Shown here piece after piece: positions 1 to 7,511 of a stretch of DNA of 64,000 nt. The notes beneath the pieces are model-generated. The model saw only the letters and a list, made by a program, of their open reading frames with translations. It was not told the origin of the DNA and searched no databases. The number at the start of each line of letters is the position of its first letter. The stretch's first letter is position 1. The stretch comes from Parvibaculum sp963696585. GTDB taxonomy: Bacteria; Pseudomonadota; Alphaproteobacteria; Parvibaculales; Parvibaculaceae. The stretch lies in the NCBI GenBank assembly GCA_963696585.1, contig CAVOKW010000031.1, positions 8,099 through 72,098 on the forward strand, in the 5' to 3' direction. Position numbers and translations under genes: made by a program.

Positions 1-358
1 CAAGCCAGACAATGCGGCGCAGACCCATATGCCATTCAAGGCCAAGCGCGGCGAGCATGACGACATGTCCGCCGCGCGTCACTGTGACGATAAGGGGCTG
101 GATATCTTCCTTGACGCCGACTTGGGCATGCCAGACCGACAGCCAGTCATAGCTTTGAAAGGCCGTGCCCTGCGCCCCGGCTTCAAAGGCCCGCCAGACC
201 GGCTCTGCGCCGACAAAATTATCATAGATCATGATGCCGCTGGCCGAAGCCACACGCAGCCGGGGGGGCGACTGGTTCAAAACGGCACGGTGGAGAGCGT
301 CGCTGATCGGGGCAAGCGCTCCGGGCTCGACCACCTGTTTTTCAATGTTTTGGCGCAT
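1..358 (-). CDS. Partial GNAT/CelD-like acetyltransferase, N-terminal part
   Basis: An open minus-strand frame runs off the left edge, leaving about 119 N-terminal residues. It reads MRQNIEKQVVEPGALAPISD, then an ASGIMIYDN segment and a segment FQSYDWLSVWHAQVG. The last resembles the start of the GNAT domain in CelD/BcsL-type acetyltransferases associated with polysaccharide or capsule genes. Position 358 is a possible ATG preceded by TGAGGAAG; in-frame ATGs at 391 and 394 are alternatives. The catalytic acetyl-CoA-binding part lies outside the window, so the family call rests on the N-terminal pattern only. It is transcribed away from the cupin gene at 500. Confidence 0.55.
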   Translation of the reverse strand, partial: MRQNIEKQVVEPGALAPISDALHRAVLNQSPPRLRVASASGIMIYDNFVGAEPVWRAFEAGAQGTAFQSYDWLSVWHAQVGVKEDIQPLIVTVTRGGHVVMLAALGLEWHMGLRRIVWL

Positions 359-499
359 CTTCCTCAAAACCCCCGTCCCGCAGCGGGACATCATCCTGTC
401 TTCAGGTCTGGAGGAGCAAAAGCCTTGCCATGGCCGCAGGCTTTTGGCGCAAAAGGGCCGCTGACAGGGTAAACTGGCAAGCCATCACGGGAGAGCATC

Positions 500-865
500 A
501 TGAACAGGAAATCGGCTTCGGGTTTTGTCAGATTCGATCTGAGCGGGCTTGTGCCCGAAACAGGGGCGCCGCAACCCGACCGCATCCTCACCGGCTCGCC
601 CGGCAACAAGAGCTGGAACCTCTATACATCGCGCGACGAGAAACTCTATGCCGGCATCTGGGAGAGCGAGCCCGGCGCCTGGCAGATCGTTTATGATGAG
701 GACGAGTTCTGCCACATATTGGCGGGTGAAAGCCGCATCACCCATGAGTCCGGCGAGAGCTTCACGGTAAAAACCGGCGACGCCTTCGTCATCCCCAAAG
801 GCTTTATCGGCACCTGGGAGGTGGTCACCCGCACCAGAAAGCATTACGTGATCTACCTGCCATGA
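500..865 (+). CDS. Cupin domain protein (Cupin_3 / ureidoglycine-aminohydrolase-like fold)
   Basis: This 121-residue protein is a single small beta-barrel cupin. The segment GIWESEPGAWQIVYDEDEFC, followed by GESRITHESG, TVKTGDAFVIPKG and GTWEV, matches the Cupin_3 family, many of whose members are uncharacterised. Its normal role is sugar or small-molecule binding or catalysis in the cytoplasm. The start has a GGGAGAG ribosome site. Its stop overlaps the exchanger start in an ATGA, so the two are translationally coupled and head a four-gene operon. The substrate is unknown. The usual metal-binding histidines are mostly missing (E, D and C occupy that strand), so metal dependence is doubtful. 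Confidence 0.8.
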   Translation: MNRKSASGFVRFDLSGLVPETGAPQPDRILTGSPGNKSWNLYTSRDEKLYAGIWESEPGAWQIVYDEDEFCHILAGESRITHESGESFTVKTGDAFVIPKGFIGTWEVVTRTRKHYVIYLP

Positions 866-1890
866 TCTATCTCACACTGATCCTTGGCTTCGGCCTTCTC
901 ATGCTGTGTGGCGACTTGCTGGTGCGAGGAAGCGTGGGAATGGCAGCACGTTTTGGCGTAGCGCCGCTCATCATTGCCCTCACCATTGTCGCCGTCGGTA
1001 CATCCCTGCCCGAACTTTTCATTTCCGCCGATGCGACCTTGCAGGGAGCGCCCGGTCTTGCACTCGGCAATATTATTGGCAGCAACATATCCAACATACT
1101 TCTCGTCCTTGGCCTGCCCGCCCTGATTTATCCGATTGCCTGTAGTGGCCTGAACCTCCCGGCCAATGCATGGGTGATGCTCGCGTCCAGTCTCATGCTG
1201 ACTGTCTTGTGTTTCCTCGGACCGATCGCACGCGGCGAAGGGGCGCTTTTGCTGGTGATGTTTGTCCTGTTTCTCAGCTGGACAGCCATGTCAGCCCGCA
1301 CCCACAGGATACCCGGATCTCCAGCATCCCAGACCCGCAAACTCATCCAGACTGTCGAAGCATCGGGCAGGCTTGCCGAGACAACCCTTGAAAGGGTGAT
1401 CGACGAACCTGTCCCGACCGCCGTCATGTCATGGCTGGTGATTGCCATGCTGTTGCTCGTCGGCCTGGCCGGTCTCCCCCTTGGCGCGCATCTTGTGGTC
1501 ACAGGCGGCACGTCGATTGCGCGTGCCTGGTCAGTCCCCGAAAATATCATCGGTCTCACCCTCATTGCCCTTGGCACCTCCCTGCCCGAACTCTCCACCT
1601 CACTGATGGCGGCATGGAGACAGCAGTCTGACATTGCCATCGGCAATGTCATTGGCAGCAATATCGTCAACGTGCTGATGGTCATCGGCATGTCTTCACT
1701 GATTGCACCGATCCCCGTGGCACAGAGCTTTCTGCATGTTGATCTCTGGATCATGCTGCTCACCGCCTTGGCTATCCTGCCGGTGATAGCAACCAGGGGC
1801 AGCATTACCAGGTTGAATGGCGCGATTTTCGTTCTAGCTTATGCGATCTATCTCATCTCCCTCCTTCAACGCGCTGGCAGCCTGCTATGA
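862..1890 (+). CDS. Calcium/sodium antiporter of the CaCA family (YrbG-like)
   Basis: This 342-residue inner-membrane protein has about ten hydrophobic helices. It carries the two inverted alpha repeats of cation/Ca2+ exchangers. The first has GTSLPELFIS followed by GNIIGSNISN; the second has GTSLPELSTS followed by GNVIGSNIVN. The conserved Glu and Asn residues of these repeats form the ion site. A hydrophilic loop of roughly 60 residues separates the halves. The expected activity is exchange of Ca2+ for Na+ or H+. Start and stop both overlap neighbours (ATGA at each end), placing it firmly in the cupin-exchanger-SDR-folB operon. Ion specificity cannot be read from sequence. Confidence 0.9.
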   Translation: MIYLTLILGFGLLMLCGDLLVRGSVGMAARFGVAPLIIALTIVAVGTSLPELFISADATLQGAPGLALGNIIGSNISNILLVLGLPALIYPIACSGLNLPANAWVMLASSLMLTVLCFLGPIARGEGALLLVMFVLFLSWTAMSARTHRIPGSPASQTRKLIQTVEASGRLAETTLERVIDEPVPTAVMSWLVIAMLLLVGLAGLPLGAHLVVTGGTSIARAWSVPENIIGLTLIALGTSLPELSTSLMAAWRQQSDIAIGNVIGSNIVNVLMVIGMSSLIAPIPVAQSFLHVDLWIMLLTALAILPVIATRGSITRLNGAIFVLAYAIYLISLLQRAGSLL

Positions 1891-2639
1891 AAACCGCATT
1901 GATCACAGGCGCTGCGCGCCGCATTGGCCGCACCCTCGCCCTCTCGCTTGCCGCTGACGGCTGGGCGATTGCCATTCATCACAATAATTCCGATGCGGAA
2001 GCCGCCTCGCTCAAGGCGGAGATAGAAGCCATGGGGAGGCGCGCGACCATCATTCGCGCCGATCTGGGCGATGAGTCGGCACCGGCCCACATGATCGCCG
2101 AAGCCACGGCCGCGCTGGGTCCCCTGACCCTGCTCGTCAATAACGCCTCGCTCTTTGAGGCCGACAATGCCCACACCATGACGCCTGCCACATGGGCCGA
2201 GCACATCAATGCCAATCTGCGCGCGCCTGCCTTTCTCTCCCAGGCCTTTGCCGTACAATTGCCCCAAGGTGCAAGCGGCAACATCATCAACATCATCGAC
2301 CAGCGCGTCTGGCGACCGACACCGCGCTTCCTTTCCTATACGCTGAGCAAGATGGGCCTGTGGGATCTGACGCGCCTGCTTGCCGTATCGCTGGCGCCGC
2401 ATATTCGCGTCAATGGCATTGGTCCAGGCCCGACGCTTGCCAATGCGCGCCAATCGCCTGAGGATTTTGCCCGCCAGACCAAAGCCACGATCCTTGAGCG
2501 CGGCACCAGCCCGGACGAAATTGCTGCTGCCTTGCGCTTCATCCTCGCCGCCCCTGCCATGACCGGTCAGATGATTGCGCTGGATGGCGGCCAGCATCTT
2601 GCCTGGGAAACACCTGATATTGTCGGCATTCCCGAGTAG
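1887..2639 (+). CDS. SDR oxidoreductase, FolM/PTR1-like dihydromonapterin or dihydrofolate reductase
   Basis: This 250-residue short-chain dehydrogenase has the NADP-binding motif TGAARRIG at residues 7-14, LLVNNASLFE near 83-92, and a YTLSK catalytic YxxxK at 151-155. An Asp at 138 precedes it. The arginine-rich glycine motif and the NNASLF segment resemble trypanosomatid PTR1 and Escherichia coli FolM, which reduce pterins and dihydrofolate, rather than generic fatty-acid SDRs. Location 21 bp before folB supports a pterin or folate role. The start overlaps the exchanger stop (ATGA). The precise substrate is inference; a general SDR remains possible. Confidence 0.8.
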   Translation: MKTALITGAARRIGRTLALSLAADGWAIAIHHNNSDAEAASLKAEIEAMGRRATIIRADLGDESAPAHMIAEATAALGPLTLLVNNASLFEADNAHTMTPATWAEHINANLRAPAFLSQAFAVQLPQGASGNIINIIDQRVWRPTPRFLSYTLSKMGLWDLTRLLAVSLAPHIRVNGIGPGPTLANARQSPEDFARQTKATILERGTSPDEIAAALRFILAAPAMTGQMIALDGGQHLAWETPDIVGIPE

Positions 2640-2660
2640 CGATACGCCCTCAAAAGGGAT

Positions 2661-3092
2661 ATGACACGTCCCATGAACACGATGAAGAACACACCTGAAA
2701 ATGTGACCCCGCTGAAAATAGCCGATGCCGCCCGCGCCATCCGCCATGTTTTCGTGCGCGATCTGCTGCTTGAGGCGCATATCGGCATCTATCAGCATGA
2801 GCAGGGCCAGAGCCAGCCGATCCGCGTGAATGTTGATCTCACCGTCAATGAGGCCCATCACGACGACCAGATCGCCAACGTCGTGTCCTATGAAATCGTC
2901 GTCAATCGCATCCGCGACATTGTCGAGGAAGGACACCTGAATCTCGTCGAGACCCTGGCCGAACGCATTGCCGCCGCCTGTCTGGAGGATGAGCGCGTGG
3001 CCGTCGCGTTGGTGCGTGTGGAAAAGCTCGCCGTGATTCCGCAAGCCGCCAGTGTGGGTGTCGAAATCGAGCGCGTCAGGCCCCGCAATTAG
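2661..3092 (+). CDS. folB: Dihydroneopterin aldolase
   Basis: FolB converts 7,8-dihydroneopterin to 6-hydroxymethyl-dihydropterin and glycolaldehyde in folate synthesis. The reading frame gives 143 residues. The FolB core starts near residue 30 with VFVRDLLLEAHIGIYQHEQG, the usual position of the substrate-pocket segment. It continues through NVDLTVNEA and NLVETLAERIA, where the conserved Glu sits, and ends with a KLAVIPQAASVGVEIERVR strand. The family is normally about 120 residues. The N-terminus is long, and in-frame ATGs at 2673 and 2682 are possible starts; AAGGGAT lies just before 2661. It ends the operon. Confidence 0.9.
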   Translation: MTRPMNTMKNTPENVTPLKIADAARAIRHVFVRDLLLEAHIGIYQHEQGQSQPIRVNVDLTVNEAHHDDQIANVVSYEIVVNRIRDIVEEGHLNLVETLAERIAAACLEDERVAVALVRVEKLAVIPQAASVGVEIERVRPRN

Positions 3093-3485
3093 CCCTTCCC
3101 ATGGGTCGATTACAGCCAGGTAATTCGATTAATGAAATCAAGGCTTTGGAGGCGTGAAACACCGGGTACGGAAGATTTGTACACAGTGCATTCTGCCCCC
3201 CTGCCAGACCCGGTTTTCCATGTCAAGATGACCAACGCCACAAGACGCCTTGTCACACATGCGAAATAAGTCAATATATTCAATGACTTGGTTTTTGCCG
3301 AAAATTCAGGCGGCGTCATAAAAGTTAATTGTTACAAGACCTTGACGGTTGCGCGCAGGGAAGTTTCAACAAACTTATCCACAGCCTGATCGCGATGTTC
3401 AAACGCAGTCCCCGGGACCCGATCCGGGCTGATAGGTTCAGGGCGGGGGCCTTTATTCGGGGCCCGCGCAACAGCCAAGAGTGAC
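3093..3485. promoter_or_regulatory. Intergenic region before uvrC with a DnaA-box match and a near-LexA motif
   Basis: No gene is supported in this 393-bp gap, which is AT-rich for the window, especially around 3240-3345. A perfect consensus DnaA box TTATCCACA lies at 3375-3383. At 3397-3411 the sequence GTTCAAACGCAGTCC differs by one base from the alphaproteobacterial LexA box GTTC-N7-GTTC, which would fit SOS control of uvrC 75 bp downstream. Both are single sites and may be chance matches. Confidence 0.35.
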
Positions 3486-5447
3486 ATGGATAATCCGGAA
3501 AATAATGCAGTAAAAACAGCCGCTTCCCCTCGCCCGGTCGGGCCGGGGGTCATTGCCGAACGCGTCAAATTGCTGCCCGACAGCCCCGGCGTCTATCGCA
3601 TGTATGACGCCAATGGCGATGTGCTCTATGTCGGCAAGGCCCGCAGCCTGAAAAAGCGCGTCGCCAATTACACCAAGCTGCTTGGCCATACCAATCGCAT
3701 TGCCCGGATGATCGCGGCAACCGCCTCGATGGAATTCATCACCACCGCGACCGAAACCGACGCGCTGCTGCTCGAAGCCAATCTGATCAAGCGCCTGAAA
3801 CCGCGCTACAACGTGCTGATGCGCGACGACAAAAGTTTTCCGCATATCCTGCTGACCGGCGATCACGACTTTCCGCAAGTGCTCAAGCATCGCGGCAATC
3901 GCTCGCAGAAGGGCGATTATTTCGGACCCTTTGCCGGTGCAGGTGCCGTCAACACGACGCTCAATGCCTTGCAGAAGGCGTTTCTCCTGCGCTCCTGCAG
4001 CGACAGCGTTTTTGAAAGCCGCACGCGGCCTTGCCTGCTTTTCCAGATCAAGCGCTGCTCGGCGCCTTGCACCGGTGTCATTTCCAAAGAGGGCTATGCC
4101 GAACTGGTGGCGGAAGCGCGTGATTTCCTGCGTGGCAAAAGCCGCAAGACGCAACGCGCGCTCGCGGACGCCATGGATGCCGCCGCCGCCGCCCTCGACT
4201 ATGAACGCGCCGCCATCTATCGCGACCGCATTCGCGCGCTGACGCAAATCCAGCAGCATCAAGGCATCAATCCGCGCACCGTACAGGAAGCCGATCTTTT
4301 TGCTGCCTTTCAGGAAGGCGGCCAGACTTGCATTCAGGTGTTCTTTTTCCGCGCCGGACAGAACTGGGGCAATCGCGCCTACTTCCCGCGTCATGACAAG
4401 GACATGGAAATCGGCGAAGTGCTCGATGCCTTTCTGGCGCAATTCTATGAAGACCGTTTCCCGCCCCGCCTCGTTGTACTGAGCCATGAAGTGCCGGGCA
4501 AGGCCCTGCTGGCGCAGGCGCTGAGCATTCGCGCCGCGCGGCGCGTGGCAATCGGTGTGCCGCAGCGTGGCGAAAAGAAAGAGCTTGTCGCCCATGCCCT
4601 GACCAATGCGCGTGAAGCCCTGGGCAGACGGCTGGCGGAATCGTCAAGCCAGCGCAAACTGCTCGAAGGTGTCGCGGAAATATTCGGCCTTGATGCCACG
4701 CCTGAGCGCATCGAGGTCTATGACAACAGCCATATTCAGGGATCAAAACCCGTGGGCGGCATGATCGTGGCCGGACCCGAAGGCTTCATGAAGTCGCAAT
4801 ATCGCAAGTTCAACATCAAGACGGCAGGCATGGCGGGCGACACCAATCCCGAAACGCATAACAACAACGACATCGCCATGATGCGCGAAGTGTTGACGCG
4901 CCGCTTTGCGCGCCTGCTGAAGGAAGACGGCGAGGAAACATCGGAAGTGGCGCGCGAGGCTGCCTGGCCAGACATCATCCTGATTGACGGTGGTCAGGGC
5001 CAGTACAATGTGGCGCGCGAGGTGCTGAACGAGCTCGGCATCGACAGTGTTCTGATTGTCGGCGTTGCCAAGGGGCCGGAACGCGACGCAGGCCGCGAAC
5101 GCTTCTTCATGGAAGGCCGGGCGCCCTTCATGCTCGAACCGAAAAACCCGGTGCTTTATTATCTCCAGCGCCTGCGCGACGAGGCCCATCGCTATGCCAT
5201 TGGCAGCCACAGGGTCCGCCGCTCCAAGGCAATCACCGCCAATCCGCTTGACGAGATTGCGGGCATTGGCCCCAGCCGCAAACGCGCCCTTTTGAAACAT
5301 TTCGGCTCGGCCCGATCCGTCGCCCGGGCCGGTGTCAGCGATCTGATGGCCGTGGAGGGCATCAGCGAGAAGGTGGCGCAACTCATTTACGATCATTTTC
5401 ACGGGACCGCAGAAAGCACACCTGCCCCCCTCAACAAATCCCTTTAG
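3486..5447 (+). CDS. uvrC: Excinuclease ABC subunit C
   Basis: UvrC makes both incisions flanking a lesion in nucleotide excision repair after UvrA/UvrB recognition. At 653 residues it is full length. The N-terminal GIY-YIG nuclease is at 35-50 (PGVYRMYDANGDVLYVGKA). A cysteine-rich stretch (SCSDSVFESRTRPCLLFQIK) follows, then the UVR motif near 220-250 (ALDYERAAIYRDRIRAL). The C-terminal RNase H-like nuclease contains VYDNSHIQG and ILIDGGQGQ. Tandem helix-hairpin-helix motifs (LDEIAGIGPSRKRALLKHFG) close the protein. It is followed by pgsA after 6 bp, the usual alphaproteobacterial uvrC-pgsA pairing. Confidence 0.97.
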   Translation: MDNPENNAVKTAASPRPVGPGVIAERVKLLPDSPGVYRMYDANGDVLYVGKARSLKKRVANYTKLLGHTNRIARMIAATASMEFITTATETDALLLEANLIKRLKPRYNVLMRDDKSFPHILLTGDHDFPQVLKHRGNRSQKGDYFGPFAGAGAVNTTLNALQKAFLLRSCSDSVFESRTRPCLLFQIKRCSAPCTGVISKEGYAELVAEARDFLRGKSRKTQRALADAMDAAAAALDYERAAIYRDRIRALTQIQQHQGINPRTVQEADLFAAFQEGGQTCIQVFFFRAGQNWGNRAYFPRHDKDMEIGEVLDAFLAQFYEDRFPPRLVVLSHEVPGKALLAQALSIRAARRVAIGVPQRGEKKELVAHALTNAREALGRRLAESSSQRKLLEGVAEIFGLDATPERIEVYDNSHIQGSKPVGGMIVAGPEGFMKSQYRKFNIKTAGMAGDTNPETHNNNDIAMMREVLTRRFARLLKEDGEETSEVAREAAWPDIILIDGGQGQYNVAREVLNELGIDSVLIVGVAKGPERDAGRERFFMEGRAPFMLEPKNPVLYYLQRLRDEAHRYAIGSHRVRRSKAITANPLDEIAGIGPSRKRALLKHFGSARSVARAGVSDLMAVEGISEKVAQLIYDHFHGTAESTPAPLNKSL

Positions 5448-5453
5448 GGTGAT

Positions 5454-6065
5454 ATGGTGCCATCAGCACCTATCAGACCGGTACAAATCATGGCCACCAG
5501 CCTGCCCAATCTTCTGACCTATTTCCGCATGGCCATGGTGCCCGCGATTGTTGCCGCTTTTTATCTGCGCGGCGATCTCGGCCACTGGACGGCGCTGTTC
5601 ATCTTCGTTCTTGCCGCTGTCACGGACTTCTTTGACGGCTATCTCGCGCGCGCCTGGGAACAGCAATCAACACTTGGCCGAATGCTCGACCCCATTGCCG
5701 ACAAGCTGCTCGTCGCTGCCGTGCTGCTGGTGCTGACCAAGGAAGGCGAAATCTATGGCTTTTCGCTCTGGGCCGCGCTCATCATTCTCTGCCGCGAAAT
5801 CCTGGTCTCCGGTCTGCGCGAATTTCTGGCCGAACTGCGCGTCAGCGTGCCGGTGACGCAGCTTGCCAAATGGAAAACCGCGATCCAGATGGTCGCCCTT
5901 TCCTTCATGCTGGCAGGGCCTGCTGCCGACAAATATCTGCCTGGCACCTCGGAAATCGGTCTGGCGCTGCTCTGGGCCGCCGCCATTCTGACGCTCTATA
6001 CGGGTTATGACTATTTCCGTGCCGGCATTGGCCATCTCACCGCCGCCGACGGACAAGGCAAATGA
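5454..6065 (+). CDS. pgsA: CDP-diacylglycerol-glycerol-3-phosphate 3-phosphatidyltransferase
   Basis: PgsA makes phosphatidylglycerophosphate, the committed step toward phosphatidylglycerol and cardiolipin, in the inner membrane. The 203-residue protein has the CDP-alcohol phosphotransferase signature D-x2-D-G-x2-A-R-x8-G-x3-D-x3-D in DFFDGYLARAW and TLGRMLDPIADKL, plus about five membrane helices. An AGGG site directly follows the uvrC stop and supports 5454. An in-frame ATG at 5490 (MATSLPNLLTYFR) is closer to the usual family start. Its stop overlaps the moaD start (AAATGA). Confidence 0.93.
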   Translation: MVPSAPIRPVQIMATSLPNLLTYFRMAMVPAIVAAFYLRGDLGHWTALFIFVLAAVTDFFDGYLARAWEQQSTLGRMLDPIADKLLVAAVLLVLTKEGEIYGFSLWAALIILCREILVSGLREFLAELRVSVPVTQLAKWKTAIQMVALSFMLAGPAADKYLPGTSEIGLALLWAAAILTLYTGYDYFRAGIGHLTAADGQGK

Positions 6066-6313
6066 AGATCCTCTATTTCGGCTCGCTCAGGGATCGCATC
6101 GGCCTTGGCGAGGAGGATGTGACAATCCCGGCCGGCATCAGCGATCTGCGCGGACTTGTCGCCTGGATGCGCGAGCGGAACGAGACTTATGCCGAGGCTT
6201 TTGCCTCGCTCGATTTTCTGCGCGCCGCCATCGATCAGGAACATGTGAGCTTCGATGCGCCGATCACGGGCGCTTATGAAATCGCCTTCTTCCCGCCCGT
6301 CACCGGGGGCTGA
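6062..6313 (+). CDS. moaD: Molybdopterin synthase sulfur-carrier subunit
   Basis: MoaD is the ubiquitin-like small subunit that delivers sulfur, as a C-terminal thiocarboxylate, to convert precursor Z into molybdopterin. The 83-residue protein opens with MKILYFGSLRDRIG, has the beta-grasp length expected, and ends in the essential Gly-Gly (FFPPVTGG). It overlaps pgsA by 4 bp and is 1 bp from moaE, its partner subunit. Together they show that this organism makes molybdenum cofactor. Confidence 0.95.
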   Translation: MKILYFGSLRDRIGLGEEDVTIPAGISDLRGLVAWMRERNETYAEAFASLDFLRAAIDQEHVSFDAPITGAYEIAFFPPVTGG

Positions 6314-6314
6314 C

Positions 6315-6764
6315 ATGATCCGCATTCAGCACGAGGACTTCGACATCTCGTCTGAAATCGAGAGCCTGACGGCGGGACGCACCGACATTGGCGCCATCGT
6401 CACCTTCACCGGTCTGGTGCGCGATCTGAATGCGGGCGATAAGGTTTCAACGCTCGAACTTGAGCATTATCCCGGCATGACGGAAAAGGAACTCACCCGC
6501 ATCGAGGCGGAGGCACATGCGCGCTGGAACCTGCAAGCGAGCCTCATCATCCATCGCATCGGCAAGCTCGCGCCGGGCGACAATATCGTGCTCGTCCTCA
6601 CCGCCTCAGCGCATCGCGGCGACGCCTTCAAGGCGGCAGCGTTCCTGATGGATTATCTCAAAACCCGCGCGCCCTTCTGGAAACGCGAAGGCGACGGCGC
6701 ATCCGCCAAATGGGTCGATGCCCGCGCGAGCGACGACGAAGCTGCAAAACGCTGGGAGCGATAA
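6315..6764 (+). CDS. moaE: Molybdopterin synthase catalytic subunit
   Basis: MoaE binds precursor Z and, with two MoaD tails, inserts both dithiolene sulfurs. The ATG at 6315, one base after the moaD stop, gives 149 residues starting MIRIQHEDFDISSEI. Family landmarks are GAIVTFTGLVRD, LELEHYPGM, IIHRIGKLAPGDNIVLV, AHRGDAF, and the catalytic lysine region KTRAPFWKRE. An in-frame upstream ATG at 6255 would overlap moaD and is not favoured. A large repeat cluster follows directly. Confidence 0.95.
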   Translation: MIRIQHEDFDISSEIESLTAGRTDIGAIVTFTGLVRDLNAGDKVSTLELEHYPGMTEKELTRIEAEAHARWNLQASLIIHRIGKLAPGDNIVLVLTASAHRGDAFKAAAFLMDYLKTRAPFWKREGDGASAKWVDARASDDEAAKRWER

Positions 6765-6795
6765 GACCATCCCGGCGCGTCACCCCGGGATTTAG

Positions 6796-7028
6796 TCCCG
6801 GGATCCGGCAAGCATTCGTAATTTTCTCTGAAGCTCATGGATCCCGGCAACAAGTGCCGGGATGACATTCAACTTTTGTCCGTCATGCCCCGCTTCAGGC
6901 GGGGCATCCACGACAACGCGCCGTGTCATTGCCGGGCTTGACCCGGCAATCCAGAGCAACAAACCCTGAGGCACGTATCCCTGGATGCCCGGATCAAGTC
7001 CGGGCATGACAGGAATATGGGGCTGTCA
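6796..7028. repeat. 233-bp intergenic repeat unit, copy 1 of a tandem pair
   Basis: The unit contains at least four palindromes: a TCCCGGCA/TGCCGGGA hairpin; ATGCCCCGC-TTCAG-GCGGGGCAT; ATTGCCGGG-CTTGA-CCCGGCAAT; and ATGCCCGGA-TCAAG-TCCGGGCAT. These resemble the RPE/REP-like palindromic elements scattered in alphaproteobacterial genomes. Copy 2 follows without a gap and differs at only two positions by eye, indicating a recent tandem duplication. Confidence 0.9.
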
Positions 7029-7261
7029 TCCCGGGATCCGGCAAGCATTCGTAATTTTCTCTGAAGCCCATGGGTCCCGGCAACAAGTGCCGGGATGACA
7101 TTCAACTTTTGTCCGTCATGCCCCGCTTCAGGCGGGGCATCCACGACAACGCGCCGTGTCATTGCCGGGCTTGACCCGGCAATCCAGAGCAACAAACCCT
7201 GAGGCACGTATCCCTGGATGCCCGGATCAAGTCCGGGCATGACAGGAATATGGGGCTGTCA
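7029..7261. repeat. 233-bp intergenic repeat unit, copy 2
   Basis: This copy is offset exactly 233 bp from copy 1. The differences seen are near 7070-7077 (GAAGCCCATGGGTCCC against GAAGCTCATGGATCCC). Open frames across the pair encode the low-complexity MPGLDPGIQG type of peptide typical of translated repeats and are not genes. Confidence 0.9.
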
Positions 7262-7505
7262 CCCCGGCCTGTGCCGAGATCCACCTTGAGTGTCATTGCA
7301 AGCAAAAGATCCAGACCGACAGATGGATTGCCACGGCGCTGCGCGCCTCGCAATGACGCGGGACGGGATGACGACCTGAGCCCTCCCCCCTTGCGGGGGA
7401 GGGTTGGGTGGGGGGTGCTATCGATGAAGGGTTCCCCTCACCCGGAGCGCTGTCGCGCTCCGACCTCTCCCTCAAGGGGAGAGGTGAAGGAAGCAGGGAA
7501 GTAAT
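7262..7505. repeat. Further palindromic intergenic repeats downstream of ilvE
   Basis: Two other repeat types sit between the tandem pair and the ilvE stop. One is a GGATTGCC...GGCAATGAC-type element around 7290-7362. The other is a pair of hairpins, CCCTCCCCCCTTGCGGGGGAGGG near 7381-7404 and CTCTCCCTCAAGGGGAGAG near 7463-7485. GAGCGCTGTCGCGCTC lies between them. Such GC-rich hairpins may act as 3-prime mRNA ends for moaE and ilvE, which converge here. No gene is seen. Confidence 0.75.
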
Positions 7506-7511
7506 AGGCGG

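Noticed and set aside
29..472. A 147-residue plus-strand frame at the left edge
   Set aside because: It lies opposite the better-supported acetyltransferase-like frame on the minus strand and has no recognisable protein pattern or ribosome site.
1866..3044. A 392-residue minus-strand frame
   Set aside because: It is antisense to FolM-like SDR and folB, both clear by motif; high GC leaves long antisense frames open.
3110..3319. A 69-residue minus-strand frame in the folB-uvrC gap
   Set aside because: It lacks a ribosome site and protein character; it follows from the AT-rich stretch.
3093..3485. Possible replication origin
   Set aside because: Only one DnaA box is visible and no dnaA, parAB or typical origin-linked genes are in the window.
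3453..4595. A 380-residue minus-strand frame
   Set aside because: It is antisense to uvrC, whose domains are complete.
6792..7261. Possible CRISPR array in the repeat cluster
   Set aside because: The repeats are palindromic blocks with no regular unique spacers, and no cas gene is near.
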